Below are positions 7,787 through 16,052 of a DNA stretch of 43,145 nt, in pieces (position 1 is the first letter of the stretch; every line of letters begins with the position of its first letter). The position numbers and the translations under genes were made by a program. The DNA is from DATMXS01 sp050260275 (GTDB taxonomy: Bacteria > Acidobacteriota > Terriglobia > Bryobacterales > Bryobacteraceae): positions 1 through 43,145 of the forward strand of contig JBLNBX010000184.1 of the NCBI GenBank assembly GCA_050260275.1. Direction: 5' to 3'. The notes below the pieces were generated by a model that was given only the letters and a program-made list of their open reading frames with translations, was not told where the DNA came from and did no database searches.

Positions 7787-10075
7787 TCATCTGCGGAACG
7801 GCGTATCCACGCTGGCCGGAGCTGCAACGTCCGGCGCGGTGCCGGGCCTCCAGGTGCTGGCGATGACGATGTCCTGCTCGACCTTGGCGGTCAGGCCGGG
7901 GATATCGACCCAGCCCACGCGGTTGTACAGCCGCGGCTGCTTGTATTGGTGGGTGTACGCCGCCGCGTATCTCTTCCAGTGGACGAGCGCCAAGCGGAGG
8001 TGCGCAACAGCAGCGTCGCGATTGGCCGGATCCGAGGTCTTGTCGAAAAGCGCGAGTTCGGCCGCGCCGCGGATCTTTGCTGCGTAGTACTGGCCGAGGT
8101 GAGCCAGGGCGATGATGTCCCAGAGCGTCGATCTCAGCTCCGGGTTGCCGCTCTCGGCTCTCCGCAGCTCATTCGCCAGCCTCAGCGCCGCTCTGGCGTC
8201 GGATGCCAGGCCGGCGGCCACCTCGAGTGCTCCTTCCCCTTTCTGCGGCTCTCCGGAGAGCTTCTGCCTGCGCCATTCGATGATGTTGAGCAGCCCGCTG
8301 CCGGGCATGGTCTGTCCGTGGATGAAATCCTGCACGGTGTAAAAGCCGCGGACACTCGGGTGGCTCAGGCAACCCTCGGGAAACCATCTCAGATCGATGT
8401 CCTGCCAGAAAAACCGTGTGATCTGCGGAAGAACCCTGGACGCATGGGACCACGCGCGCATCAACCGCGGGGCGTCGGACTCCGGAAACCGGTTCGCGAT
8501 CGCCGCCTCGAACAGGGCGTCCGGCAGATCGGGATTGTAGGCCAGCCGCCCCCAGAGCATGAATGCGTACCAGCGCTTCTTGATCACGAGCGGGCGCTCG
8601 CCCGTCACCTGCTTATCCAGAAAGTCGCGTCCCCAGATGTAGCCGTCGGGGCCCATATAGAAACCAACCACCTTGTCGCGCCCTGGCATGTTGCGGATGA
8701 ACGCGCGCGCGAACGCCGGATCGCCCCAGCGGAAGCTGTAGTAATCGTCGTCGCGAACGGTCAGCCAGGTGCGAAGAGATGGCGAGAGAAATGGCAGCGC
8801 CGGTTTGATGAACGGCGGATCGGGAATTGAGTACATGTGCGCGATGGAGTACTTGAAGCTGAGGTCGAAGGGCCCGCGGTAGTCCTTCCAGCGGTTCAGA
8901 ATCTCTTCGTGGCCGGTCATATGGTAGCGATGGATCATGCGAACCTCGCGCCCGGGCTGCCGTTCGAGCGCGTCGGCCACGCCCTGCCCATACGCGGCGT
9001 ACAGCCATTTTTCCTTCCAGGTGGCGTCCTCTCCGTTCGGCATCTGCTCGCCCGCTGTGATCCCGAAGCCGGCCAGCAGCGGATACGTGAGCACCATCTC
9101 CCGGACGCTTGCACGGAAGTAGTCGAGAGTAGTGGGATTATCCCTGGACGGTGTGATCCCGTACTTTCCTTCAGCGCCGAATGTGAAGATATTCCAGGTA
9201 AACCAGTAGACCTCAATGCCGCGGTCGTGGGCGTACTGCATCACGTCGCGCCAGAAGCGGATCTTCTCACCGATGGTCATCCGTTTCACTACTTCCACGT
9301 CCGCCAGCAGTTCCGGGCGAACCATATCTGAGCCGCTGTGGGAGTAGGTGTCGTCCATCGGCACACGCGTGCGCATCACGTCGTCGAGCGCGACGTCCGG
9401 GTACTCCGGCACTTTCACGAGCGACGGAAACGGGTGCAGGTTCCAGAGCGTGAGGACGTTGAACCTGTTGCGAGCCAGTTCGTCGATGAACTCGCGCCAG
9501 AAATCGAAGCTCCACATCTCCGGGATGTTGGCCTGAGCGGCGTCACTGTTGTCGGAGTAGCTGGGCGTGCGCACGTCGAGCGGAACGTTGAACTTGATTC
9601 CGCGCTTCTCGATGTGCGGCGCGCAATCGGCGTCAGCGAGCCGGTCGAGCGTGCCAAAGCGGACGGCCTCCGCCACGTCCAGCCCTCCGTACATCGTGCC
9701 GGCCGCGTCGGCTCCGAAGACAGCGATGGTGGTGCGGCCGCCGCGAACGATCCGCCGTATGGCGTACGCCTGCACGCCCGCAGGCTTCGGCGCATCTATG
9801 CCCAGGGCTTTCGCCGCTGTGTTAGTCGCGTCCGCCCCCGAGGCAAGGACGAAAACGGTCTGGCCGCTCGCCTTCGGGAGTTCTGCCAGTCCGTGCTCAG
9901 AAAGGCCGCCGCCGCGACCGGAAAGCGCGGAGCGGATCTCCGCCGCCGCGAAGCTGACCTGCGGGATGGCTGAGTCGTAATAGAGAGTTGATTGCGCCTG
10001 CGCGCCCGCAGCGGCAGACCAAAGGCCGAATAGGGCTACGGCGAACAGCACGCGCTTCAATGACATAGGGTTCAT
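7787..10075 (-). CDS. secreted glycoside-hydrolase-like protein (GH67/GH20-like architecture)
   Basis: This 762-residue protein has a clear Sec signal (MSLKRVLFAVALFGLWSAA, then AGAQAQ). The first 150 residues resemble the small alpha/beta domain found in front of alpha-glucuronidase and hexosaminidase barrels (AIRRIVRGGRTTIAVFGADA, GTMYGGLDVAEAVRFG). A large catalytic-like domain follows, with FWREFIDELARNRFNVLTLW, VYWFTWNIFTF and LAGFGITAGEQMPNG, which has an acidic residue at a barrel-like strand end. The C-terminal 200 residues are helical. The family is known from fold-level likeness only, and substrate and catalytic residues are not assigned. The ATG at 10075 follows GAGGAG by about 9 bases. 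An ATG at 10066 is an alternative. Confidence 0.7.
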   Translation of the reverse strand: MNPMSLKRVLFAVALFGLWSAAAGAQAQSTLYYDSAIPQVSFAAAEIRSALSGRGGGLSEHGLAELPKASGQTVFVLASGADATNTAAKALGIDAPKPAGVQAYAIRRIVRGGRTTIAVFGADAAGTMYGGLDVAEAVRFGTLDRLADADCAPHIEKRGIKFNVPLDVRTPSYSDNSDAAQANIPEMWSFDFWREFIDELARNRFNVLTLWNLHPFPSLVKVPEYPDVALDDVMRTRVPMDDTYSHSGSDMVRPELLADVEVVKRMTIGEKIRFWRDVMQYAHDRGIEVYWFTWNIFTFGAEGKYGITPSRDNPTTLDYFRASVREMVLTYPLLAGFGITAGEQMPNGEDATWKEKWLYAAYGQGVADALERQPGREVRMIHRYHMTGHEEILNRWKDYRGPFDLSFKYSIAHMYSIPDPPFIKPALPFLSPSLRTWLTVRDDDYYSFRWGDPAFARAFIRNMPGRDKVVGFYMGPDGYIWGRDFLDKQVTGERPLVIKKRWYAFMLWGRLAYNPDLPDALFEAAIANRFPESDAPRLMRAWSHASRVLPQITRFFWQDIDLRWFPEGCLSHPSVRGFYTVQDFIHGQTMPGSGLLNIIEWRRQKLSGEPQKGEGALEVAAGLASDARAALRLANELRRAESGNPELRSTLWDIIALAHLGQYYAAKIRGAAELALFDKTSDPANRDAAVAHLRLALVHWKRYAAAYTHQYKQPRLYNRVGWVDIPGLTAKVEQDIVIASTWRPGTAPDVAAPASVDTPFRR

Positions 10076-10474
10076 AGCGACCGGCTCCTCACGCCCGTTT
10101 CGTAACTTCGATCACTCTATTCTGCACGGTTTCGCCGCAGACGGCGCGCATAGGATGGTTAGCGCCCGGCCGGAGCCAGGGCACACATCGCGTATCGTGC
10201 AACAGGCGGAAACGACGTGATCTCCCGCAGGCTGCTGCTATCGAGGCCGTTCTTCTCCCGCGTGCCCGCACGGGAAACCATTGCAGGCGAGAAAGGACAG
10301 AGGTACACCTACGCCGCCGCACTCGCGGTGACGATTGCGCATCTGCCTTCGCGTTCACCGGCCGCCGGTCCGCATTTGCATGGGCGTGATTCGCGGCGGG
10401 CGGGTCCGGGCTTGGTGGTATAGCGTCGGGACGGAGGGTCCTCCGTCCCGCCCTGACCCACAGAGGAGCCCGCG
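10076..10474. other. 399-base intergenic region, no supported gene
   Basis: This stretch separates the glycosidase-like gene from the end of the Gfo/Idh/MocA gene. Open frames crossing it read as arginine- and alanine-rich strings without recognisable motifs or ribosome sites, as expected from GC-rich non-coding DNA. The only distinct element is the perfect hairpin at 10428-10449. The promoter of the glycosidase-like gene should lie near 10080-10200, but I see no clear hexamer pair. Confidence 0.5.
10428..10449. terminator. perfect 10-bp hairpin, possible terminator of the Gfo/Idh/MocA gene
   Basis: GGGACGGAGG (10428-10437) and CCTCCGTCCC (10440-10449) are perfect inverted repeats separated by GT. 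In practice the loop would open to at least four bases. The element starts 25 bases after the stop of the minus-strand gene ending at 10475, a fitting place for a terminator. No T-run follows, so it could instead be a dispersed palindromic repeat. Confidence 0.4.
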
Positions 10475-12073
10475 TCAGCCGTTCAGCGTCCACCCGGGAC
10501 GGTAATCGCGCCGCAGGTACTCGTTCGCTTCGCTCGAATTCGTGACGCGGCCCGACGCGGCATCGTACTCGAGCCGCTTGCCCACGCGGTGCGCGACCAG
10601 CCCGAGCAGCATCTGCTCGATCATCGTGCCGCTGTAGTCGAAATCGCAGTGGGTCGTGCTGCTCGTGCCGTGAGTGACGCCAGCGTACTTGCCCTTGCAG
10701 GCTTCGAGCCACTCGATCTGAAAGACATCGGCACGGCGTGGTCGCCCGCTCTTCTCCGCCGCCTTGATGGCTTCTATCTCGGGATTGGGAAGCCCCAGAG
10801 CAGCGGGCAGCCCGTTCTCGAGGAACTGCACCACTGCGAAACCTGACGGTCCTGGCTCCGCCGTGGGCCATGCTGTGAAACCGCGCGGAAGGGGAGGCTG
10901 GGCCGCGGGCCCACGCCGCGCAGAGCGTGCGGACCGGGCAACCTGGGTAGCCTGGCCGCGTCCGGCGACAAGCGGCAGCAACTGATCGCTGCTGCGCCGC
11001 TTGTAGTATGTGAAATCCCCGTCGTCGTTGTTCGGGATGATGATGCGCGACGTGAAGTCGGCCAGCAGGCTACCTTTCGTGCCCTCGAACAGAGCCCCGT
11101 TTGCGATGCGGTTGATATCCACGTAGCTCCAGGGCGTCTCCGGCTTCAAGCCTCCCTGGTACCAGACGACCGATATGGGTCCGCGCCAGGCGTTTGCCGG
11201 ATGCCCGAAGCTCACCTTCAGCTTCACAGGGCAGATATCCGGGTTGTACTTGTCGCTGACCTCCTGGTCCACTTCGATAGTGGATGGCGCGCCGGCGTCT
11301 ATGGCGTTCCACACAAGGTCCATCGTGTGGGCTCCCATATCGCCAATCTGCCCCACACCGAAATCGCGGTACATGTTCCAGAACAGGCAGTTCAAGCCGT
11401 TCGTGCCGCCGAAGTACTGGGGGCTGTACGGATGAAAAGGCGACGGCCCGACCCACTGGTCCCAGTGGAGCACTGAGGGCGGCTCACCCTCGCCCGCCGG
11501 GTAGCCGGGACGCGGAAGTTGACGGCTGTCCCAGCAGTGCACCGTTTTGAGTTCACCAATCGCGCCGTCCAGTATGAGCTCTCGAATACGCTCGAAATTC
11601 GGATAGGCGTGCCGCTGCGTCCCGTGCTGCGTCACGACCTTTCCCTTGCGCTTGAGATAGTTCGCGCGGACGATGCGCGTCTCCTCTACCGTGATGCCGA
11701 GCGGCTTCTCGCAGAAGACGTGCATGTCGCGATTGAGCGCCCAGTTCGCGATAAACGCGTGATGATGGTCGGCCGCGCAGATGACCACCGCCTCGACGTC
11801 CTTCTGGTCCAGCACGCGGCGCCAGTCCCAGTACGTCTTGGCCTTCGGAAAGATCTCCAGCGCCTCTTTCGTCCGGAGGTCGTTCACGTCGCAGAGCGCC
11901 ACGACGTTCTCGTTGCGCAGGCTTTCGTAATGCGCGGTTCCCCTGCCCCACACCCCGATAAGCGCAACGTTCAGCCTGTTGCTGGGTGCAGTCTGGCCAC
12001 GCAGCATGCCGCTTCTCAGAATCGTCAAACCCGCGGCCGAACCCGCGGTTGCCAGCAGATCGCGTCGTCTCAT
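10475..12073 (-). CDS. Tat-exported Gfo/Idh/MocA family oxidoreductase
   Basis: This 532-residue protein has a Tat signal MRRRDLLATAGSAAGLTILRS. The Rossmann domain follows with LNVALIGVWGRGTAHYE, VVALCDVND, AVVICAADHHHAFIANWAL and the family hallmark HVFCEKPLGITVEETR (E-K-P). The C-terminal substrate domain has QIGDMGAHTMDLVWNAID. Family members oxidise or rearrange sugars and polyols with a tightly bound nicotinamide cofactor; Tat export lets them leave the cell folded with it. An Arg/Ala/Pro-rich insert near residues 375-410 (ATQVARSARSARRGPA) is unusual. The ATG at 12073 is chosen because the twin arginines follow directly and GAGG precedes it. The open frame extends to 12166 but without a start that fits. 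Confidence 0.88.
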   Translation of the reverse strand: MRRRDLLATAGSAAGLTILRSGMLRGQTAPSNRLNVALIGVWGRGTAHYESLRNENVVALCDVNDLRTKEALEIFPKAKTYWDWRRVLDQKDVEAVVICAADHHHAFIANWALNRDMHVFCEKPLGITVEETRIVRANYLKRKGKVVTQHGTQRHAYPNFERIRELILDGAIGELKTVHCWDSRQLPRPGYPAGEGEPPSVLHWDQWVGPSPFHPYSPQYFGGTNGLNCLFWNMYRDFGVGQIGDMGAHTMDLVWNAIDAGAPSTIEVDQEVSDKYNPDICPVKLKVSFGHPANAWRGPISVVWYQGGLKPETPWSYVDINRIANGALFEGTKGSLLADFTSRIIIPNNDDGDFTYYKRRSSDQLLPLVAGRGQATQVARSARSARRGPAAQPPLPRGFTAWPTAEPGPSGFAVVQFLENGLPAALGLPNPEIEAIKAAEKSGRPRRADVFQIEWLEACKGKYAGVTHGTSSTTHCDFDYSGTMIEQMLLGLVAHRVGKRLEYDAASGRVTNSSEANEYLRRDYRPGWTLNG

Positions 12074-12346
12074 ACTGATCCTCGCCTCGTTCCGGAACCT
12101 TAAATCCTGTTCAGTATATACCGGCCGGGCGCATCTTCGGCCGTGGTTGGAGCATGGCGGCAACACTCAAGCAGCCCGGCGGGTCTGCTCGGAAAGGTTG
12201 TTGAACTCGGGCGAGCGCGCAGACGCCTAGTGGGATCTCCCTCGAGAGGCGCAAACGGCAACACGGGATGCGCCGGACACCGAAGCCGATCGCATACCCG
12301 CTGTGTCTTCCCGGTTCTGAGTACGATCCCAAGCTGAAAGCGGATC

Positions 12347-12366
12347 AAGTTGTCAGTTAACAACTT
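12347..12366. promoter_or_regulatory. inverted repeat overlapping the act promoter (candidate operator)
   Basis: AAGTTGT (12347-12353) and ACAACTT (12360-12366) are perfect 7-base inverted repeats with a 6-base spacer. The dyad covers the -35 hexamer TTGTCA, so a protein bound there would be expected to block RNA polymerase. No regulator gene adjoins it, so the binding factor is unknown. Confidence 0.4.
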
Positions 12367-12378
12367 TACGGTTAGAAT
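12350..12378 (+). promoter_or_regulatory. sigma70-like promoter of the act/caa3 operon
   Basis: TTGTCA (12350-12355, five of six bases of the -35 consensus) and TAGAAT (12373-12378, five of six of the -10 consensus) are spaced by exactly 17 bases. Transcription would begin near 12385, giving a leader of about 20 bases that holds the ribosome site AAGGAGG before the GTG of actA. This is the best promoter visible in the window. Confidence 0.7.
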
Positions 12379-12406
12379 CCTCCATATCAGACTTTTAAGG
12401 AGGGCC

Positions 12407-12994
12407 GTGCCAAATCGCTGGGAACAAGGCCGCAGAAACCTGCTGCACTACTCGCGCTTCGTCCTGCCAACTGGAGCCGCGGCAGTCCTCCTCACAGTGC
12501 TGGGAGTTGGTTGGCACACACAGCCCGACCGGTTCGTCCGGGGCTACGCCCCGCAGCAGCCGATCCCCTATTCGCACCAGCTTCACGCGGGCGTGCTCAA
12601 GATTCCCTGCCAGTACTGTCACAGCGGCGTGCTGAAAAGCCGGAACGCCTCGCTTCCCTCGGTGGCAACTTGCATGAACTGCCACAGCGTGACCAAGACA
12701 GACAGCCCTGCGATACAGAAGCTGGCTGCTGCCTATAAATCCGGGGAACCTATTCGATGGGAGCGCATCCACAATCTTCCGGATCACGTGTACTTCGATC
12801 ACCGTCCTCATGTCAGCGCCGGAATCCTGTGCCAGACCTGTCATGGCGAGATCCAGACAATGCCCGTCGTGTCCCAGCAAATGTCGATGAGGATGAGCAA
12901 TTGCCTTGGGTGCCACCGCGACCCGGCTTTCGCGCTCCCGGCTGATTCGAAGATCAAGCAAGGACCCGAACACTGCAATGCCTGTCATCGCTAG
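12407..12994 (+). CDS. actA: alternative complex III subunit ActA, pentahaem cytochrome c
   Basis: This 195-residue protein has one N-terminal membrane helix (about residues 18-36) and five CxxCH haem sites: CQYCH (68-72), CMNCH (89-93), CQTCH (142-146), CLGCH (166-170) and CNACH (190-194). ActA is the pentahaem subunit of alternative complex III, which oxidises quinol and passes electrons to cytochrome c or directly to a terminal oxidase. The start is taken as GTG 12407, preceded by AAGGAGG (spacing rather short, 3 bases). The longer frame begins with a TTG at 12350 that lies in the promoter's -35 box and so cannot be the start. First gene of the operon. Confidence 0.92.
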   Translation: MPNRWEQGRRNLLHYSRFVLPTGAAAVLLTVLGVGWHTQPDRFVRGYAPQQPIPYSHQLHAGVLKIPCQYCHSGVLKSRNASLPSVATCMNCHSVTKTDSPAIQKLAAAYKSGEPIRWERIHNLPDHVYFDHRPHVSAGILCQTCHGEIQTMPVVSQQMSMRMSNCLGCHRDPAFALPADSKIKQGPEHCNACHR

Positions 12995-13025
12995 GCGCCG
13001 GACCGCAACGGAGGTTTGAGATAGA

Positions 13026-16000
13026 GTGGGCAGCGATTCAAGGGGAAGATCTAAGCAGCCATACCGCTCTCTGCGAGAGTGGGCTGCGGGCTGCGATCCG
13101 GGCCGGACGGACGAGTTTCCGCCCGGTTTTTTCGACCCGATTCTGCCGGACGGGGTATCCCGGCGGCGTTTTCTCAGTCTTGCTTCCGCAACCGCGGCGC
13201 TGGCTATGGGCACGTCATGCAGCCGGGTGGATCGCGGGAAGATCGTCGCCTACACGAAAAAGCCGGAGGAGGTGATCCCCGGAGTCGCAAATTACTATGC
13301 GAGCACGTTCCAGGAGGGGCCTTTCGCGTCCGGCGTGCTCGTGAAGACTCGCGAGGGAAGGCCGATCCATATCGAAGGCAACCCGGAACATCCTATCTCC
13401 AAAGGAAAGGCTGGCCTGAGGGCGATCGCGGACGTTCTCGGGCTTTACGATCCGGACCGGATGAAGGCGCCCTCAGCCGCGGGGCGCGCGGTGAGCTGGG
13501 AAAGAGCCAATGAGGAAATCGCGGCGGTTCTCCGGCAGGCCTCGGCGGCGCGCAAGCCGGTGCTTCTGTTAACGGATGCAGTCGTATCGCCGACGCGCCG
13601 GGCCCTGATAGAGGAACTCAAAGCCGCGCTACCGCTGCTGCGCCACGCCGCCTGGGAGCCCGGCGCGCACGAGACGGCGTTCCGCGCGGCGCGCCTTGCC
13701 TACGGAGAATCGGCCCTGCCCTTCCCTCGGTTCGAGCGCGCAACCACGACTCTGTCGTTGCACTCGGATTTCCTCGGAGCCGAGCCGTTTTCGGAGATCT
13801 TCTCACGCGATTTCGCCGCCGGAAGGAAAGATCCGGAGAAATCGAAAAGCATGTCCCGGTTGTGGGTCGCGGAAAGCTGCATGACCCTGACCGGGGCGAA
13901 AGCCGATCACCGGCTGCAGGTCAAACCTTCGAGAATCCCGGCGCTTGGGTTTGCGCTGGCGCGCGCCCTGCACGAGACGTACGGAGTTCCTCTCCCGGCG
14001 GGAGTCAGGCCGGACGTGCTTGCTCCGTTCTCCCTGGAGAGCCTGGCAAAGGATGCCGGCCTGTCCCTATCTCTGCTGAAGGCCCTCACCGCCGATCTTC
14101 ACCGGGCGGGAAAGAACGCGCTAGTCACCGCCGGCCTGGCCGCTGCCCCGGAAGCGCACATCGCGGCCCTGCTTCTGAACACGATGCTGGGGAGCATTGG
14201 GAATACGCTGGATCTGGCTGCTGCCGTACCCGTTCCCGAACTCCTGGCGCTGTCCGAGATGCGCGACGTGCTAAACGAAGCAGCGCAGGGAGCTTTCGCG
14301 GCGGCGATCTTCTGGCGCGCGAATCCGGCCTATGCGTTTCCCGACCAGGGCCTCTGGAAACAGGCGGTTACAAGAATCCCGGCGAGCATCCGCATCGGCC
14401 TCTATGAAGACGAGACCGCGCGCGACTGCCGCTGGCGCCTTCCCGAACACCACTGGCTCGAGTCGTGGGGCGACTATCAAGTTACCGCGGAGTGCCTGAG
14501 CCTCCAGCAGCCCACGATCGGACCGCTTCACGACACGCGTCAGGGAGAGGAGATTCTGCTGGCGTGGCTGTCAGCATTGACCGGAAGGAGCCAGCAGACC
14601 TATCTGGACTACCTGAAGGGGAGATGGCAGAAAGAGGTTTACCCGGCCGGCAGTCCGGTGCCCTTCGAAAGGTTCTGGAACGCCGCTCTCCACGACGGAG
14701 TGCTCAAGAGGGAGCCCGCGCCTGCGCCCACCCGCAGCCTGCGCGGGGAGGCGGTGGCCGAAGCCGCCCGCGCAGCGTCCCGCTCCGCGAGCTCAGAGCA
14801 AGCCGGCTTCGAACTCGTCGCCCTGCCCGGCGCGGCTCTGCACGACGGCAGGTATGCGAACAACGGCTGGCTGTGCGAACTCCCTGACCCCATCACGAAG
14901 GCCACATGGACGAATCCCGTGCTGGTGTCGATTGCGGATGCCGCCCGGCTTGGAATCAAGGATGACGGCCTTGTGACGATCACGGCCGGCGGCGCGAGCG
15001 CCCAATTCCAGGCGGCTATCCAGCCGGGGCAGGCGCCTGGGGTGATCGGAGTATCACTCGGGTACGGCCGGAATGCCGGAAACGTGGCTGCCGGCGCCGG
15101 CGTCAACGCGTTTCCGCTCCTGGATGCCTCGTCTTCGTCCCCGTTCACGAGGAGGGGCGTGACTCTGGAGCGAGCCGGTGGAACACGCACTGTGCCCAGG
15201 ACCCAGGAGCACCACCGCGTCGATGGTCGGGACCTTGTCCGCTCCTGGACTCTCGCCGAACTCGAGAAGCACTCGCACGAACACGGCGCCGAACACGAGG
15301 AGCACGCCTCGCTGATCCCCGAACAGCAGTTCCCCGGGCAGAAATGGGGAATGGCAATCGACCTTTCGGCCTGCACCGGCTGCAGCGCATGCGTGATCGC
15401 GTGCCAGTCGGAAAATAACATCCCGGTGGTCGGACCCGAACGCGTCATCAGGAGCCGGGAGATGCAGTGGATACGGATCGACCGCTACTATTCCGGCGAT
15501 CCGGCCGATCCCGAGGTCCATCACCAGCCGATGATGTGCCAGCACTGCGACTCCGCGCCGTGCGAGATCGTCTGTCCGGTGAACGCTACCACCCATAGCC
15601 CCGACGGTCTCAACCAGATGACCTACAACCGGTGCGTGGGCACGCGCTATTGTTCCAACAACTGCCCCTTCAAGGTCCGGCGCTTCAATTACTTCGACTA
15701 CACCTCGACTATCAAAGCGCCTGAGAACCTGGTGTTCAATCCTGAGGTCACGGTGCGCCCGCGTGGGGTCATGGAGAAGTGCTCGTTCTGCATCCAGCGG
15801 ATACAGGACGCGCGGCAGCGGGCCAACGTGGAAGGAAGGGCGGTCAGGGACGGCGAGATCCGGCCGGCGTGCGCCGCCGCCTGCCCGACGGACGCGATCA
15901 TCTTCGGAGACTGGAACGACCCGACGGGACGGCTTGTTCAGGCGGCGAAATCACCGCGTAGCTACAAGCTGCTGGCCGAGCTCGGCATCAAGCCTTCAGT

Positions 16001-16052
16001 GACCTATCTGGCCGGCATCAAGAATCCGGCTCCCGGGGAGGGCAAAGCATGA
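13026..16052 (+). CDS. actB: alternative complex III subunit ActB, molybdopterin-like plus Fe-S protein
   Basis: The 1008-residue protein joins the two halves of ActB. A Tat signal SRRRFLSLASATAALAMG lies at about residues 45-62, followed by Cys (GTSC), which could be lipidated. A molybdopterin-oxidoreductase-like domain reaches to about residue 740; in this complex it is known to lack the cofactor. The Fe-S part has CTGCSACVIAC (about 782), CQHCDSAPCEIVCP (about 838), RCVGTRYCSNNCPFKVRRFN (about 869), CSFCIQR (about 919) and CAAACPTDA (about 948), enough for four clusters. The GTG start at 13026 follows GGAGG by 11 bases. The stop overlaps the actC ATG. Confidence 0.94.
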   Translation: MGSDSRGRSKQPYRSLREWAAGCDPGRTDEFPPGFFDPILPDGVSRRRFLSLASATAALAMGTSCSRVDRGKIVAYTKKPEEVIPGVANYYASTFQEGPFASGVLVKTREGRPIHIEGNPEHPISKGKAGLRAIADVLGLYDPDRMKAPSAAGRAVSWERANEEIAAVLRQASAARKPVLLLTDAVVSPTRRALIEELKAALPLLRHAAWEPGAHETAFRAARLAYGESALPFPRFERATTTLSLHSDFLGAEPFSEIFSRDFAAGRKDPEKSKSMSRLWVAESCMTLTGAKADHRLQVKPSRIPALGFALARALHETYGVPLPAGVRPDVLAPFSLESLAKDAGLSLSLLKALTADLHRAGKNALVTAGLAAAPEAHIAALLLNTMLGSIGNTLDLAAAVPVPELLALSEMRDVLNEAAQGAFAAAIFWRANPAYAFPDQGLWKQAVTRIPASIRIGLYEDETARDCRWRLPEHHWLESWGDYQVTAECLSLQQPTIGPLHDTRQGEEILLAWLSALTGRSQQTYLDYLKGRWQKEVYPAGSPVPFERFWNAALHDGVLKREPAPAPTRSLRGEAVAEAARAASRSASSEQAGFELVALPGAALHDGRYANNGWLCELPDPITKATWTNPVLVSIADAARLGIKDDGLVTITAGGASAQFQAAIQPGQAPGVIGVSLGYGRNAGNVAAGAGVNAFPLLDASSSSPFTRRGVTLERAGGTRTVPRTQEHHRVDGRDLVRSWTLAELEKHSHEHGAEHEEHASLIPEQQFPGQKWGMAIDLSACTGCSACVIACQSENNIPVVGPERVIRSREMQWIRIDRYYSGDPADPEVHHQPMMCQHCDSAPCEIVCPVNATTHSPDGLNQMTYNRCVGTRYCSNNCPFKVRRFNYFDYTSTIKAPENLVFNPEVTVRPRGVMEKCSFCIQRIQDARQRANVEGRAVRDGEIRPACAAACPTDAIIFGDWNDPTGRLVQAAKSPRSYKLLAELGIKPSVTYLAGIKNPAPGEGKA

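Larger units (their letters stand above)
12074..12406. other. divergent intergenic region with the respiratory operon promoter
   Basis: These 333 bases separate the minus-strand oxidoreductase gene from the plus-strand respiratory operon. The right end carries a strong sigma70-like promoter (12350-12378). On the minus strand near 12110-12120 the sequence is locally AT-rich and reads GTATATACTG, a possible -10 region for the oxidoreductase gene, without a clear -35. The middle holds nothing that I recognise; short open frames in it have no motifs. Confidence 0.5.

Noticed and set aside
7757..8830. A 357-codon plus-strand frame opposite the glycosidase-like gene
   Set aside because: Antisense shadow: no motif, no ribosome site, and the minus strand has a signal peptide and a coherent long protein.
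10089..10871. A 260-codon minus-strand frame crossing the intergenic region and the end of the Gfo/Idh/MocA gene
   Set aside because: It overlaps the real gene in another frame and reads as Arg/Ala/Pro-rich noise in the intergenic part.
12350..12406. Longer actA protein starting at TTG 12350
   Set aside because: The codon is part of the -35 promoter box, upstream of the predicted transcript start, so it cannot be translated from this promoter.
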